DNA of 64,000 nt from Tomitella gaofuii (GCF_014126825.1 NZ_CP059900.1:3176954-3240953), one strand, 5' to 3'. Counted from the stretch's first letter, positions 41,057 through 52,992 are shown. Translations and numbers: made by a program. The notes: generated by a model from the sequence alone, not told the origin.

Positions 41057-42783
41057 GCACGCCTGTGACCGCACCCCGCCGACTCAGCATCGCGGAGGTG
41101 CGGGCCCTCGACATCACCGGCGTGCGCGCCGCCGCCAACGCGGCCGACACCGGCGCCGTACGGCTGGGCTACGCCCACGACGACGTCGACCGGGCGGCAC
41201 GACGCTTGTTCCGATCGTGGTCCGGGTATGCGGCGCACCGCGCGCGTGGTTCGGTCCGTTCCGCCCTGTCCCACGGTGATGCCGCAGCCGCCCGCGAGCA
41301 CCGCGTCAGCACGTGCCTCGGGGACGCCTACCAGCGCCTGCACGTCGCACGATCGGAGGTCCTCGGCGAGGTCCAGGAGGCCGTCGTCGACGGCATCCTC
41401 GTCGACGAGGCGACGTCCACCGTCCGCGCCCCGATTCCCGAACCGGAGCTGGAGCAGCGGGCCGAGCTCGCCGCGCTCCGGATCGCGGACGCCCTCGACG
41501 GCTTCGCCGCGGTGGACGCGGATGCGGCCGCCGCAGTCGACGCCGCGATGGCCCGCGAGGACGCGGTGCGCGCCGCAGGCTGGGGCGACGGCAGCGTCGG
41601 CGCGCTGGCCGCCATGACGCACGCGGCGGGCTCCGCTCCCGCCGTGCCCTCCGGGACGCCGGCCGCCAACAACGAGTATTGGCGGTCGCTGAGCCCCGGC
41701 GAGCAGGCCGAGCTGATCGCGGTGCGCCCCGCTGCAGTGGGCGCGCTCGACGGAATCCCCGCGGACGCCCGCCACCGCGCCAACATGCATCTGCTCGACA
41801 CCGAGCAGAACCGGCTCGAACGTGAAGCGGACAGCGCACGCCGCGCCCACGCCGATGGACAGCTCACCCGGGTGCGGGCGAAGCTCCGCGACATCGACGC
41901 CGTCCGCACTGTCATGGCCGCGAATCCGTCCGCCCGGCTCATGACCCTGGACATGCGCGGCGACGCCCGCGGCCGGGCCGCCGTCGCCGTGGGCGACCCG
42001 GATACCTCCGAGCACATCGCCGTGACCACGCCCGGCCTCAACACGACCGTCGAGGGCTCACTCGCGACGATGGTCGAGGAGGCCGGTGTGCTGCGCGCCG
42101 CCGCGGCGGCGCAGATAGCCGACGGCGACACGAGGACTGCGGGTGCGGCGGTCGACGACGTCGCCGCGATCGCCTGGATCGGCTACGACGCACCGCAGGT
42201 CGGGATCGACAGCGTCACCGAGGTCGTGTCCGGTCTGGCGGACACCGTCACGCCGGCCACGGCACGGGACGGCGCCGCGCGGCTGGCCCCGTTCCTGGAC
42301 GGGCTCCAGGCCGCGTCGCAGCATCCTGATCCGCACATCACCGCGCTGGGGCACTCGTACGGTTCGACCACGACCAGCCTGGCCCTGCAGAACCCGGCTG
42401 TACACGGGGCGGTGGACGACGTCGTCTTCTACGGTTCCCCGGGAGTGATGGCCGATGACCCCGGCGACCTGGGGCTCGCTCCGCACCACGCGTACGTGCT
42501 GGAGGCGGACGGCGACGCAGTCGCGGAGATCGGCAAGCTGGAAGGTCCGCTCGCTCCTCCGCTGATCCGAGTTCTCGACAAGTTCGGCCCGGATCCCGGC
42601 ACGCTCTCCTCGTTCGAGCAGCTGTCCACCGACGAGGCCACGACCCCCGGCGGCAGACATCTCGACGGCGCATCGGGCCACGGCGAGTACACGCGCCCCG
42701 GCCCGGACGGCGGGCTGCGCACGTCCACCTACAACATGGCGGCCGTGGTGGCCGGGCGCACCGGGAATCTCATCCGCAAGTAG
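41053..42783 (+). CDS. DUF1023-type alpha/beta hydrolase with helical N-terminus
   Basis: This 576-residue protein has a long helical N-terminal region (about 1-290) and a C-terminal alpha/beta hydrolase domain with nucleophile elbow GHSYGSTTTSLAL and VVFYGSPGVMADDPGDLGL, characteristic of DUF1023 proteins of actinobacteria. Such proteins are often linked to type VII secretion loci or act as cutinase-like or lipase-like enzymes. The substrate is unknown. ATGA overlap with the small helical protein upstream suggests the pair functions together. Confidence 0.8.
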   Translation: MSTPVTAPRRLSIAEVRALDITGVRAAANAADTGAVRLGYAHDDVDRAARRLFRSWSGYAAHRARGSVRSALSHGDAAAAREHRVSTCLGDAYQRLHVARSEVLGEVQEAVVDGILVDEATSTVRAPIPEPELEQRAELAALRIADALDGFAAVDADAAAAVDAAMAREDAVRAAGWGDGSVGALAAMTHAAGSAPAVPSGTPAANNEYWRSLSPGEQAELIAVRPAAVGALDGIPADARHRANMHLLDTEQNRLEREADSARRAHADGQLTRVRAKLRDIDAVRTVMAANPSARLMTLDMRGDARGRAAVAVGDPDTSEHIAVTTPGLNTTVEGSLATMVEEAGVLRAAAAAQIADGDTRTAGAAVDDVAAIAWIGYDAPQVGIDSVTEVVSGLADTVTPATARDGAARLAPFLDGLQAASQHPDPHITALGHSYGSTTTSLALQNPAVHGAVDDVVFYGSPGVMADDPGDLGLAPHHAYVLEADGDAVAEIGKLEGPLAPPLIRVLDKFGPDPGTLSSFEQLSTDEATTPGGRHLDGASGHGEYTRPGPDGGLRTSTYNMAAVVAGRTGNLIRK

Positions 42784-42828
42784 CGCGCCCCAGGAGACTG
42801 TGGACGCGGCGGGGCTGCTCTCCGCGCG

Positions 42829-43737
42829 TCAGTGCCCACCCGCGTCGCGCACCACTACCAGCGGGCAGGGCGCGGCGTGCAACAGTGCGCGCGACGTGGA
42901 GCCGACCATCATGCCGGCGAAACCGCCGCGCCCGCGGTGACCCACCACCAGCAGCTGCGCGTCGTCGGCATGGCGGAGCAGGTGCCGCACCGGACGGTCG
43001 TGCACGACCTCACGGCGGATCGTCACCCCGGGAAACTGCTCCTGCCATCCCGCGAGCGACTCTGCCAGCACCGCGTCCTCACGCTGCTGGATCGTCTCCC
43101 ACTGCAGGTGCGGCTCGTCCAGACCGGTCAGGGGCACGTCGCTCCAGGCGTGCACCACCTCAAGCACGGCACCGCGCGCCTGCGCCTCGACCAGCGCGAA
43201 CTCGAGCGCGGGCGTGCAGTGGGCGGAACCGTCGACCCCCACCACGACCGGCCCGGCCCCCAGGCCCTCCTCGGCGCCCGTCCACCCCCGGACCACCGCG
43301 ACAGGGCAGACGCCGTAGGCGATCAGCGCCGAGGTCACCGACCCGGCGGCACTCTCCGGGGACTCGCCCAGGCCGCGGTCGCCCAGCACCACCAGATCGG
43401 CGTCACCGGCCGCGGCTCGGATCGCGGGAATCGGCGGGCCCTCCCACAGGACGGTGCGCACCGGGTGCTCCGCTCCCAGCACGCCCCGCACCGCAGTCTC
43501 CGCCCGGCCGAGGGCCCGCTCGCAGCGCCCGCGCAGCGCATCGAGGAAGTCCGTGCGCGTGCTCCCCGCGGCGCCGGAGGGCACCGGCAACTGGACTGCG
43601 CAGCCGACCGTCAGCGGGCGATCGTGCCGGCGCGCGTGCAGGGCCGCCCACCGCGCGGCGCCGAGCGCCGCCGCCGAACCGTCCACCGCCGCAAGCACAC
43701 CGACCTGCGCACGTGCATTCCCCGCGTGCTGCGTCAT
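42829..43737 (-). CDS. Universal stress protein, two tandem Usp domains
   Basis: This 302-residue cytoplasmic protein has two Usp folds (about 10-150 and 160-300). Each has a first strand VLAAVDGS or VVVGVDGS, and the nucleotide-binding loops are VVLGDRGLGESPESAAGS and VGHRGRGGFAGMMVGSTS, the G-2x-G-9x-G-S pattern of ATP-binding Usp proteins. These are usually under hypoxia or stress control in mycobacteria. The start ATG at 43737 follows GAGGGCGCG and is preceded by three 17-bp repeats that copy the same translation start region (43742-43792). Confidence 0.9.
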   Translation of the reverse strand: MTQHAGNARAQVGVLAAVDGSAAALGAARWAALHARRHDRPLTVGCAVQLPVPSGAAGSTRTDFLDALRGRCERALGRAETAVRGVLGAEHPVRTVLWEGPPIPAIRAAAGDADLVVLGDRGLGESPESAAGSVTSALIAYGVCPVAVVRGWTGAEEGLGAGPVVVGVDGSAHCTPALEFALVEAQARGAVLEVVHAWSDVPLTGLDEPHLQWETIQQREDAVLAESLAGWQEQFPGVTIRREVVHDRPVRHLLRHADDAQLLVVGHRGRGGFAGMMVGSTSRALLHAAPCPLVVVRDAGGH

Positions 43738-43741
43738 CGCG

Positions 43742-43792
43742 CCCTCGCTGTCATCCCGCCCTCGCTGTCATCCCGCCCTCGCTGTCATCCCG
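43742..43792 (-). repeat. Three 17-bp tandem repeats, each with a ribosome site and ATGA mini-ORF start
   Basis: On the minus strand the unit CGGGATGACAGCGAGGG occurs three times in a row directly before the universal stress gene. Each unit has a GAGGG ribosome-site-like run and an ATG that opens a 6-codon reading frame (MTARAG or MTARAR). Each stops at a TGA overlapping the next ATG as ATGA; the last overlaps the real start. Confidence 0.85.
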
Positions 43793-43904
43793 CCATCGCC
43801 GTCGTCGCGTCCCGACCGTTTCGCCGGGCCCGGCCCGCCGGCCTCAGACTAGTCCGAGCAGACCGGGCGGGCGTGCGAAACCGGGCGCGGCGGCCGGCGG
43901 TGCG

Positions 43905-44906
43905 TCATCCGCGCCCGCGACGGAGCATCGGCGTCGCGTCACGGGCGGCGATGTGCGGCGGACGCGGGGCCTTCGCCTCGAAAGGGTCGACCGGGGCGTT
44001 GTCCACGCTGTTGAACACCAGGAAGATGTTCGAGCGGGGATACGGCGTGATGTTGTTTCCGGAGCCGTGCATGATGTTCGAGTCGAACCACAGCCCGGCC
44101 CCGGCGGCGCCGGTGAACTGGTCGATACCGTACTCGGCGGCGAGTTCGGTGATGTCGTCGTGGCTCGGGACGCCGACGTTCTGCATGATCAACGACCGCC
44201 GGTGGTTCTCCGACGGCGTCTCCCCCCTCCCGGGGACGAAGTGCCGGTGCGAGCCCGGCATCACCATCAGTCCGCCGTTGAACGGGTAGTTGTCGGTGAG
44301 CGCGATCGACAGGCTCACCGCCCGGGGCGCGGGCAGTCCGTCCTCCGCATGCCACGTCTCGAAGTCCGAGTGCCAGTAGAACCCCTTGCCTTCGAACCCT
44401 GGCATGTAGTTGATCCGGCTCTGGTGGATGTAGACCTCCGAGCCGAGGATCTGACGTGCCGCGTCCAATACCCGCCTGTCCCGTGCCAACCCGGCGATCA
44501 CCTCGGAGATGCGGTGCACCTCGAAGATCGACCGGATCGCCCCGGACCCCGGCTCGCGGATCACCCGATGATCGTCGGCGAGCGCCGGATCCGCAGTCAA
44601 CCGCTCGAGCTCCGACCAGTACTCCTGCACCTCCGCCGGAGAAAGGAGGCCCGGAACGATCGTGTACCCCTTCTCTTCGTGGCTGCGCAACTCGCCGGAG
44701 CCGAAGGGCCCGTCGACGGCGGCGGAGTCCCCGTCCGCCGACCACACCACCGCGTGCAGCCGATCGATCCAGCGCACGCGGCCGCCCGGTTCCACGGACG
44801 CGGACGACCGGGTCGGGTACCGGTCTGCGACGCGCGGACGCCGGGCACGGCGGCTCGGCGCGGTCGTCGTCGCGCGGTGCGGGTGCTGATGGGAATCGGT
44901 ACGCAT
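43905..44906 (-). CDS. ectD: Ectoine 5-hydroxylase EctD
   Basis: EctD is a cytoplasmic non-haem iron, 2-oxoglutarate dioxygenase that turns ectoine into 5-hydroxyectoine. The 333-residue protein has the family signature YWHSDFETWHAEDGLPAPR; the iron ligands are His179, Asp181 and His280 (IMHGSG). IHQSRINYMPGFEGKGF precedes it. The N-terminal 45 residues (basic, arginine-rich) are an extension relative to the usual 300 residues and may be misassigned; the next possible start lies near residue 45. ATG 44906 has GGAGG twelve bases upstream. No ectA, ectB or ectC is in the window, so the substrate must come from elsewhere in the genome or from uptake. Confidence 0.93.
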   Translation of the reverse strand: MRTDSHQHPHRATTTAPSRRARRPRVADRYPTRSSASVEPGGRVRWIDRLHAVVWSADGDSAAVDGPFGSGELRSHEEKGYTIVPGLLSPAEVQEYWSELERLTADPALADDHRVIREPGSGAIRSIFEVHRISEVIAGLARDRRVLDAARQILGSEVYIHQSRINYMPGFEGKGFYWHSDFETWHAEDGLPAPRAVSLSIALTDNYPFNGGLMVMPGSHRHFVPGRGETPSENHRRSLIMQNVGVPSHDDITELAAEYGIDQFTGAAGAGLWFDSNIMHGSGNNITPYPRSNIFLVFNSVDNAPVDPFEAKAPRPPHIAARDATPMLRRGRG

Positions 44907-45281
44907 TGTCTGACTGGACCTCCGCTCTTCAGTGCTGCTCCCGGGGGAAGTGCACGGCTGCGGCGGCCGACGGACCGAGATTGCGGTCCGGCAGCAGGCG
45001 CTCGCCGGACTCGCAGCGGCCCGTCCGGCATGCCGCTGCGGACCGCACGGTGTGCGCGGCCGGACGCGGCCAGGGTGCCCCGCGGGAGGCGGCGGCGCGG
45101 GCATCGGGTGCGGCCGGATCCGAATCCGCCGCACCCGCGGTGCCGCCGACGTGGGCCGTATCCCACCTATATCGCTTCACCGCACCGAATGCACGCCCGG
45201 GTGGGCGGCGCCGGACGGGCAACGCGCAGAACTGTATGCAACAAGTTGCACTGCAACCGCGAGCATAGGTACGGTTCCGGC
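44907..45281. other. Divergent intergenic region between ectD and padR
   Basis: These 375 bases contain no coding-looking frame. They include GTGGG-CCGTA-TCCCAC near 45149, a small inverted repeat, and the palindromic operator candidate at 45237-45257. Promoters of ectD (minus) and padR (plus) must lie here. Confidence 0.5.
45237..45257. promoter_or_regulatory. Candidate PadR operator
   Basis: A palindrome TGCAAC-AA-GTTGCA (45237-45250) is followed directly by another TGCAAC half-site (45252-45257). It lies 25-45 bases upstream of padR, where an autoregulatory site would be expected. Confidence 0.45.
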
Positions 45282-47919
<2,638 letters not shown>

Positions 47920-48113
47920 GCGGCCGGCGGGCGGCGGGCGGCGGGCGACCGCCCAGGCCGGGGATGCAGGCGACGCGATGGCACAGGCGAATCTCCGGAA
48001 ACGCAGACGCCACACTATTTCATTCGTTAGGATTATCGGGTCCATCGCCTGACCGCACCCTGGCCGCGTCCGGTGCGGTTCCGCGGAACACCCGCCAGTG
48101 AAGGAACCGGACG

Positions 48114-49184
48114 ATGACGTCCACCTCGAGGGCAGCCGCACGTCGCCTCTCCGCCTCTGCCTCGCCCGGATACCGGCGGCGGCATCGGTACCTGCGACCC
48201 ATGGGAGTCATCGCCGCCACGACGGCCTTCACCGTCGCACCGCTGCTTGCCGCCCCGCCCGCGACCGCCCTTCCGTCGGCCGCGGCCGATCCGGTCCCGG
48301 CAGCGCTGCCCACGGACGGCAGTGTGCCGCCCCCGGGCGCGAACGACTGGAACTGCACACCGACGGCCGACCATCCGCGTGCGGTCGTGTTGGTGCATGG
48401 CACCTACAGCAACCAGGACGCCTGGAACGCCATGTCGCCGGCGCTCAAAGCCGAAGGGTTCTGCGTGTTCACCCTGAACTACGGCAAAGACCTCTCGAGT
48501 GTCGCCGGCCGGATCCCGGGGTATTTCGCCACCGCCGACATCGCAGAGTCCGCGGGGCAGCTCGCAGTGTTCGTGGACAGGGTCCTCGCCGCGACCGGAA
48601 CCGGCAAGGTGGACATCGTGGCTCACTCGCAAGGGGGGCCGATGAGCCGGCAATACCTGCGCTTCAACGGCGGCACGAACCCGGACGATCCCGGACTGAA
48701 CAAGGTGCTGCACCTCATCACCATCTCCGGAACCAATCACGGAACCACCGTCTCCGGCCTGGCCGCACTGATCGCGGGGGATCAATCGGCCGACGATCTC
48801 GTGGAACCGGTCGTCGGGCAGGCCGCCATGCAGCAGTTGGCCGGCAGCCGTTTCATCACTCATCTCAACGCCGGCGGCGATACTCGGCCCGGCGTCCACT
48901 ACACGGCCATCGGCGACAAGGCCGACCTGGTGTCGACGCCCCCGGCGGCGACGTTCCTCACGGCCGGCCCCGGTGCGACCGTGCGCAACGTCTGGGTGCA
49001 GAGCCTGTGCCCGGGTGACACGACACGGCATGGCCGGATGCCGTTCGACCCCGCCGCCATCTTCATCGTGCTGGCGACGTTGAGTCCCGGCTACGCGGAG
49101 ACGCATCACGTCGCCTGCCCGGCGCCGGGCACATCGTCCCTGCCGATGCCGATGCCGATGCCGCCCCACGTTCCAGGGCGATGA
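48114..49184 (+). CDS. Secreted alpha/beta hydrolase, esterase/lipase
   Basis: This 356-residue exported enzyme has an arginine-rich n-region, a hydrophobic segment (GVIAATTAFTVAPLLAA) and a likely signal-peptidase site near ATALPSAAA. The hydrolase core shows VVLVHGTYSNQDAWN and nucleophile Ser172 in VAHSQGG, as in class 2 lipases (LipA/EstA type). A methionine-proline tail (MPMPMPMPP) ends it. ATG 48114 has AAGGA eight bases upstream. The AT-rich stretch near 48010-48040 is a possible promoter. Substrate class (lipid ester) is by family only. Confidence 0.85.
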   Translation: MTSTSRAAARRLSASASPGYRRRHRYLRPMGVIAATTAFTVAPLLAAPPATALPSAAADPVPAALPTDGSVPPPGANDWNCTPTADHPRAVVLVHGTYSNQDAWNAMSPALKAEGFCVFTLNYGKDLSSVAGRIPGYFATADIAESAGQLAVFVDRVLAATGTGKVDIVAHSQGGPMSRQYLRFNGGTNPDDPGLNKVLHLITISGTNHGTTVSGLAALIAGDQSADDLVEPVVGQAAMQQLAGSRFITHLNAGGDTRPGVHYTAIGDKADLVSTPPAATFLTAGPGATVRNVWVQSLCPGDTTRHGRMPFDPAAIFIVLATLSPGYAETHHVACPAPGTSSLPMPMPMPPHVPGR

Positions 49185-49324
49185 TTCGGCGGTCCTCACA
49201 GCGGAGCGACGCGTCTGCGCAATCGGTTGCGGGCCTGCACCGGACCCGGCGTGCCGCAATCAGTGCCCAGGTCCCCCGAACACACGACTGCCGGCGGAGC
49301 GTCCGCCTGTACTAGCGTGATCCG

Positions 49325-50959
49325 ATGAGGAATTCCACACCATGGATTCTGCTGGTCGCGCTGCTGCTCATGGTCGCCGGATGCTCATCGGGCGACACCG
49401 GCGAGGGGTCGACCGCCGCCACGGGCGGGGCGGCCGGCACGACCACCGCGCAACGGAGCATCCCCACCGCCCTCATCATCGACGCCTCGGGGTCCATGAC
49501 GGAGAACGATGCGCCCGGCCCGAGGATCGACGCCGCCAAGCACGCGGCGGACTCACTGGTGGCGGGCCTCCCCGCACGCAACGACTTCACGCTCCTCGCC
49601 TACGGCACCCGCACCGGATCCGCCCCCGAGGACAAGGCCAAGGGCTGCGTGGACGTCACCACGCTCATCCCGCTCGGTCCACTCGACGCGGCAGCCGCCA
49701 CCCGCTCGATCGACGCGATCACACCCTCGGGCTACACGCCGATCGCCGCGGCCCTGACGCAAGCGGCCAACCAGCTTCCCCCCTCCGGCGACCAAGCGAT
49801 CGTGCTGGTCTCAGACGGCGAGGACACCTGCGGCACCCCGCCGTGCGACGTCGCCACCGACCTGCACTCCCGACGACCGGCACTGACGATCTCCACCATC
49901 GGATTCCGCACCGGCGGGGACGGCGACGACGATCTCTCCTGCATCGCCGCGGCCACCGGCGGCCTGTTCGTCACCGCGGACAACGCCGATCAGCTCACCA
50001 CCCGGCTGCAGGCGACGCGCGACCTCGACTCCGCCCGCACGGCCCTCACCTCCACCGGCCGCGATGGCGTGGAGATCGGGCACAGTGCCGGGGAAATCCG
50101 TTCCGTCGCCAACGATCTGCCCCCTGTGCCAGGCTCCGGCACAGTGCAGGTGGTCTGGCGCGATTGCGACCTGACATTCACCGACGGCGTTCTCACGGCC
50201 ATCGCACCGCATGACGGCGGCAGAACTATCGACGGCATCCACCCGGGGTCCACCGTGGGCGACGCGGCAAGTCTTTACGGCCGGCCCGTGCACTCCCAGA
50301 CGAACGCCGACGGCACGCGCACCCTGGTGTTCGCCGCGGACAGCGATGCGGGAACAGGCTTCCAGACAATCGCGGACGGGGAAGGCGAAGGCGCCCGCAT
50401 CACCACCATCGTGCTGTGCGCGTGCCTGCCGGAGACCGCTCCGGCCTCATCGAGTGCGCCGCACTCGAGCGCACCGGCCTCCGGCGCAGCCGCAGCGGCC
50501 GCGCCGGATCCCACGGCACTCACCTTCGGCGGAACGGCGCAGATCCAGGCGGGGATGAGTACGCAGGACCTGTCCGCCACGGGCCTCGTCGGCGCGGTCA
50601 CCCGCTCCGTCACCTGCGACTCCTATCCGCTCAATGGAAGCGACGAAGTCGTGGTGCTCGCGAAGAACGGCACCGTCCTGGGAGTCTCGTCGATGTACCG
50701 GACGGGACAGGCCTCCCCGTCCGTGCACACCGCCGAAGGAGTGCGCGGCGGTGACACGGCCGGCGACGTTCGCCGGGTATACGCCGGCCATCCCATCACC
50801 GCCGGCCGAGGTCAGTTCCAGTCGCACATGGTCGTCAGCGGCGGCGCAGGAACGGCACTCCTGTTCACGCTGTCGAACGGCACCGGCGACGAATCGACGA
50901 TCGTCGGCATTGAGGGCAGCCTCGAACAGGCCCCGATGAGCACCACCTGCACGGGATAG
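49325..50959 (+). CDS. von Willebrand factor A-domain lipoprotein
   Basis: This 544-residue surface lipoprotein has lipobox LMVAGC at Cys20. A VWA domain follows, with MIDAS motif D53-A-S-G-S57 in ALIIDASGSM, then LTQAANQLPPSGDQAIVLVSDGEDTCG, about residues 45-220. The second half is beta-rich without a domain I recognise, divided by an alanine/serine-rich linker (APASSSAPHSSAPASGAAAAA, near 380-400). VWA domains bind partners through a metal ion; the partner here is unknown. It stands alone between the esterase and the zinc dehydrogenase. Confidence 0.85.
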   Translation: MRNSTPWILLVALLLMVAGCSSGDTGEGSTAATGGAAGTTTAQRSIPTALIIDASGSMTENDAPGPRIDAAKHAADSLVAGLPARNDFTLLAYGTRTGSAPEDKAKGCVDVTTLIPLGPLDAAAATRSIDAITPSGYTPIAAALTQAANQLPPSGDQAIVLVSDGEDTCGTPPCDVATDLHSRRPALTISTIGFRTGGDGDDDLSCIAAATGGLFVTADNADQLTTRLQATRDLDSARTALTSTGRDGVEIGHSAGEIRSVANDLPPVPGSGTVQVVWRDCDLTFTDGVLTAIAPHDGGRTIDGIHPGSTVGDAASLYGRPVHSQTNADGTRTLVFAADSDAGTGFQTIADGEGEGARITTIVLCACLPETAPASSSAPHSSAPASGAAAAAAPDPTALTFGGTAQIQAGMSTQDLSATGLVGAVTRSVTCDSYPLNGSDEVVVLAKNGTVLGVSSMYRTGQASPSVHTAEGVRGGDTAGDVRRVYAGHPITAGRGQFQSHMVVSGGAGTALLFTLSNGTGDESTIVGIEGSLEQAPMSTTCTG

Positions 50960-51015
50960 ACGACATCGTCGAGTCCCACCCCGAGACCGGGCCGTCGAGC
51001 ATCACCCGGTCGGCG

Positions 51016-51097
51016 CAGGGCTGCCCGCAGCCCTGACGCTCGCATCGGAGCCCCTGTACCCGCAGGGGCTACCCTTGCCTTGGCCCGATCCGGCAAG
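51016..51097 (+). promoter_or_regulatory. Three hairpins in the leader of the zinc dehydrogenase gene
   Basis: CAGGGCTG/CAGCCCTG (51016-51035), AGCCCCTG/CAGGGGCT (51049-51070) and CTTGCC/GGCAAG (51074-51097) are three consecutive stems between the VWA gene and the dehydrogenase. The last ends three bases before the AGGAGG ribosome site. The first may be a terminator of the VWA gene; the rest could be a structured leader. No known riboswitch was recognised. Confidence 0.4.
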
Positions 51098-51115
51098 GCG
51101 AGGAGGAGCACCTGC

Positions 51116-52165
51116 ATGCGCGCGACGATCATCCACGGCCCCCACGACGTGCGCGTCGAGGATGTGCCCGACCCCGTGATCGAACAGCCCACGGACGCCC
51201 TCGTGCGGATCGAGCGCGCGTGCGTGTGCGGATCCGACCTATGGTCGTACCGGGGTGAGCGCGCCACACCGGCGCCGCGCCCCATCGGGCACGAGTTCAT
51301 CGGCGTCGTCGAGGAGGTCGGAGCGCAGGTCGAGCACGTCGCGGCCGGCCGCTTCGTCATCGCCCCCTTCACCCATAGCGACGGGACCTGCGAGAACTGT
51401 GCGCGCGGGCTGACCAGCTCCTGCGACAACCTCGGCGTGTGGGGCGCGGCGGGCACCGACGGACGGCAGCTCGGCGGCGCGCAGGCCGAGTACATCCGCG
51501 TCCCCTTCGCCGACGGCACGCTCGTGCCCCTGCCGCAGCAGCCCGAGGTGGGCGACTACCGCGACCTGCTGGCGCTCTCGGACGTCATGCCTACCGGCCA
51601 CCACGCGGCACGCTGCGCGAACGTCACAGAGGGCGGCACGGTCGTCGTCGTGGGCGACGGCGCCGTGGGGCTCTCCGGGGTACTGGCAGCACAGCGGCTC
51701 GGGGCGGGCCGGATCGTCGCGATGTCGCGGCGGCCGGACAGGCAGACCCTGGCCAAGAGGTTCGGCGCCACCGACATCGTCGACCAGCGCGGCGACGAGG
51801 GCGTGGCCGCGGTGTGCGACCTGCTGGGCGGCCGGCTGGCCGACTCGGTCCTGGAATGCGTGGGCACCGAGGAGTCGATGCGCCAGTCGCTCGGAGTGCT
51901 GCGCCCCGGAGGGCACCTGGGCTTCGTCGGCGTGCCCGCCACCGACCCCGCGCTGCACATCAGCGCGCTCTTCCCGCACAACTTCCACCTGGCCGGCGGC
52001 ATGGCCCCCGCCCGCCCCTACATCGACGAACTGCTGCCCGACGTCCTCGCCGGGCGCATCTCCCCCGGACTGGTCTTCGACAAGGCGGTGCCCCTGGACG
52101 AGGTGGGCGACGCCTACGAGATGATGACACTCCGCAAGTCCATCAAGACCATGGTCACACCCTGA
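51116..52165 (+). CDS. Zinc-dependent alcohol dehydrogenase-like protein
   Basis: This 349-residue MDR-family protein has the catalytic zinc site Cys38 in CVCGSDLW and His59-Glu60 in IGHEFIGVV. The structural zinc lobe shows CENCARGLTSSC, with three visible cysteines. The NAD(P) fold is VVVVGDGAVGLSGVLAAQ. ATG 51116 follows AGGAGGAG by a few bases. It is followed after 23 bases by an SDR gene, so two oxidoreductases are co-expressed, perhaps in one catabolic or detoxification step. Confidence 0.9.
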   Translation: MRATIIHGPHDVRVEDVPDPVIEQPTDALVRIERACVCGSDLWSYRGERATPAPRPIGHEFIGVVEEVGAQVEHVAAGRFVIAPFTHSDGTCENCARGLTSSCDNLGVWGAAGTDGRQLGGAQAEYIRVPFADGTLVPLPQQPEVGDYRDLLALSDVMPTGHHAARCANVTEGGTVVVVGDGAVGLSGVLAAQRLGAGRIVAMSRRPDRQTLAKRFGATDIVDQRGDEGVAAVCDLLGGRLADSVLECVGTEESMRQSLGVLRPGGHLGFVGVPATDPALHISALFPHNFHLAGGMAPARPYIDELLPDVLAGRISPGLVFDKAVPLDEVGDAYEMMTLRKSIKTMVTP

Positions 52166-52188
52166 TCGCCCGAACCCTGGAGAAACGC

Positions 52189-52992
52189 ATGAGCCTGCCC
52201 GCACCCACGCCCGAGGCCCGCGCCGTCGTCACGGGAGCGTCCTCCGGCATCGGCGAGGCGCTCGCCGCGGAGCTCGCGGCGCGCGGGCACAATCTGATCC
52301 TCGTCGCGCGGCGCAAGGAGGTCATGGACGGCCTCGCCGCAAGGCTCACCGACGAGTTCGGCGTGCAGGTCGAGGTGCGCGGAGTCGACCTCGCCGACCG
52401 CGACGCGCGCACGGTGCTGGTGGACGAGCTGTCCGGCCGCACCGTCAGCATCCTGTGCAACAACGCCGGTATCGCCACGTTCGGCCCGGTCTCCGAGCTG
52501 GATCCCGAGTACGAGCGCGCCCAGGTGGAGCTCAACGCCGTCGCGGTGCACGACCTGACGCTGGCCGTGTTGCCGGGAATGATCGCCCGCGGCATCGGCG
52601 GGATCCTCATCACCGGATCGGCCGCCGGGAACATGCCGATCCCCAACAACGCCACCTACGCAGCGACCAAGGCGTTCGCGAACACGTTCTCCGAGTCGCT
52701 GCGCCATGAGCTCCGCGGCACCGGCGTGCATGTGACGCTGCTGGCACCCGGCCCCGTCCGCACCGAGGAACCGGACCCCGCCGACGCGTCCATCGTCGAC
52801 AAGCTCGTGCCCGACTTCTTCTGGATCTCCAGCGACTACACCGCCAAGCTCTCGCTCGACGCGCTGGCCGACAACAAGATGCGCGTCGTCCCGGGGGTGC
52901 TCGGCAAGGCCATGTCCACCGCTGGACAGTACAGCCCCCGCGCAGTGGTCGCCCCCGTCGTCGGAGCCTTCTACAAGAAACTCGGCGGATAG
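52189..52992 (+). CDS. Short-chain dehydrogenase/reductase
   Basis: This 267-residue classical SDR has cofactor motif [12 protein letters not shown] at about 16-27, the NNAGIA segment, catalytic serine in [10 protein letters not shown] and [10 protein letters not shown] with Tyr and Lys. The preference between NAD and NADP cannot be set. Start ATG 52189 has GGAG six bases upstream. Operon partner of the zinc dehydrogenase. Confidence 0.9.
   Translation: MSLPAPTPEARAVVTGASSGIGEALAAELAARGHNLILVARRKEVMDGLAARLTDEFGVQVEVRGVDLADRDARTVLVDELSGRTVSILCNNAGIATFGPVSELDPEYERAQVELNAVAVHDLTLAVLPGMIARGIGGILITGSAAGNMPIPNNATYAATKAFANTFSESLRHELRGTGVHVTLLAPGPVRTEEPDPADASIVDKLVPDFFWISSDYTAKLSLDALADNKMRVVPGVLGKAMSTAGQYSPRAVVAPVVGAFYKKLGG

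Noticed and set aside
43742-43792. CRISPR array
   Set aside because: The units are direct 17-bp repeats without spacers; no cas gene is in the window.
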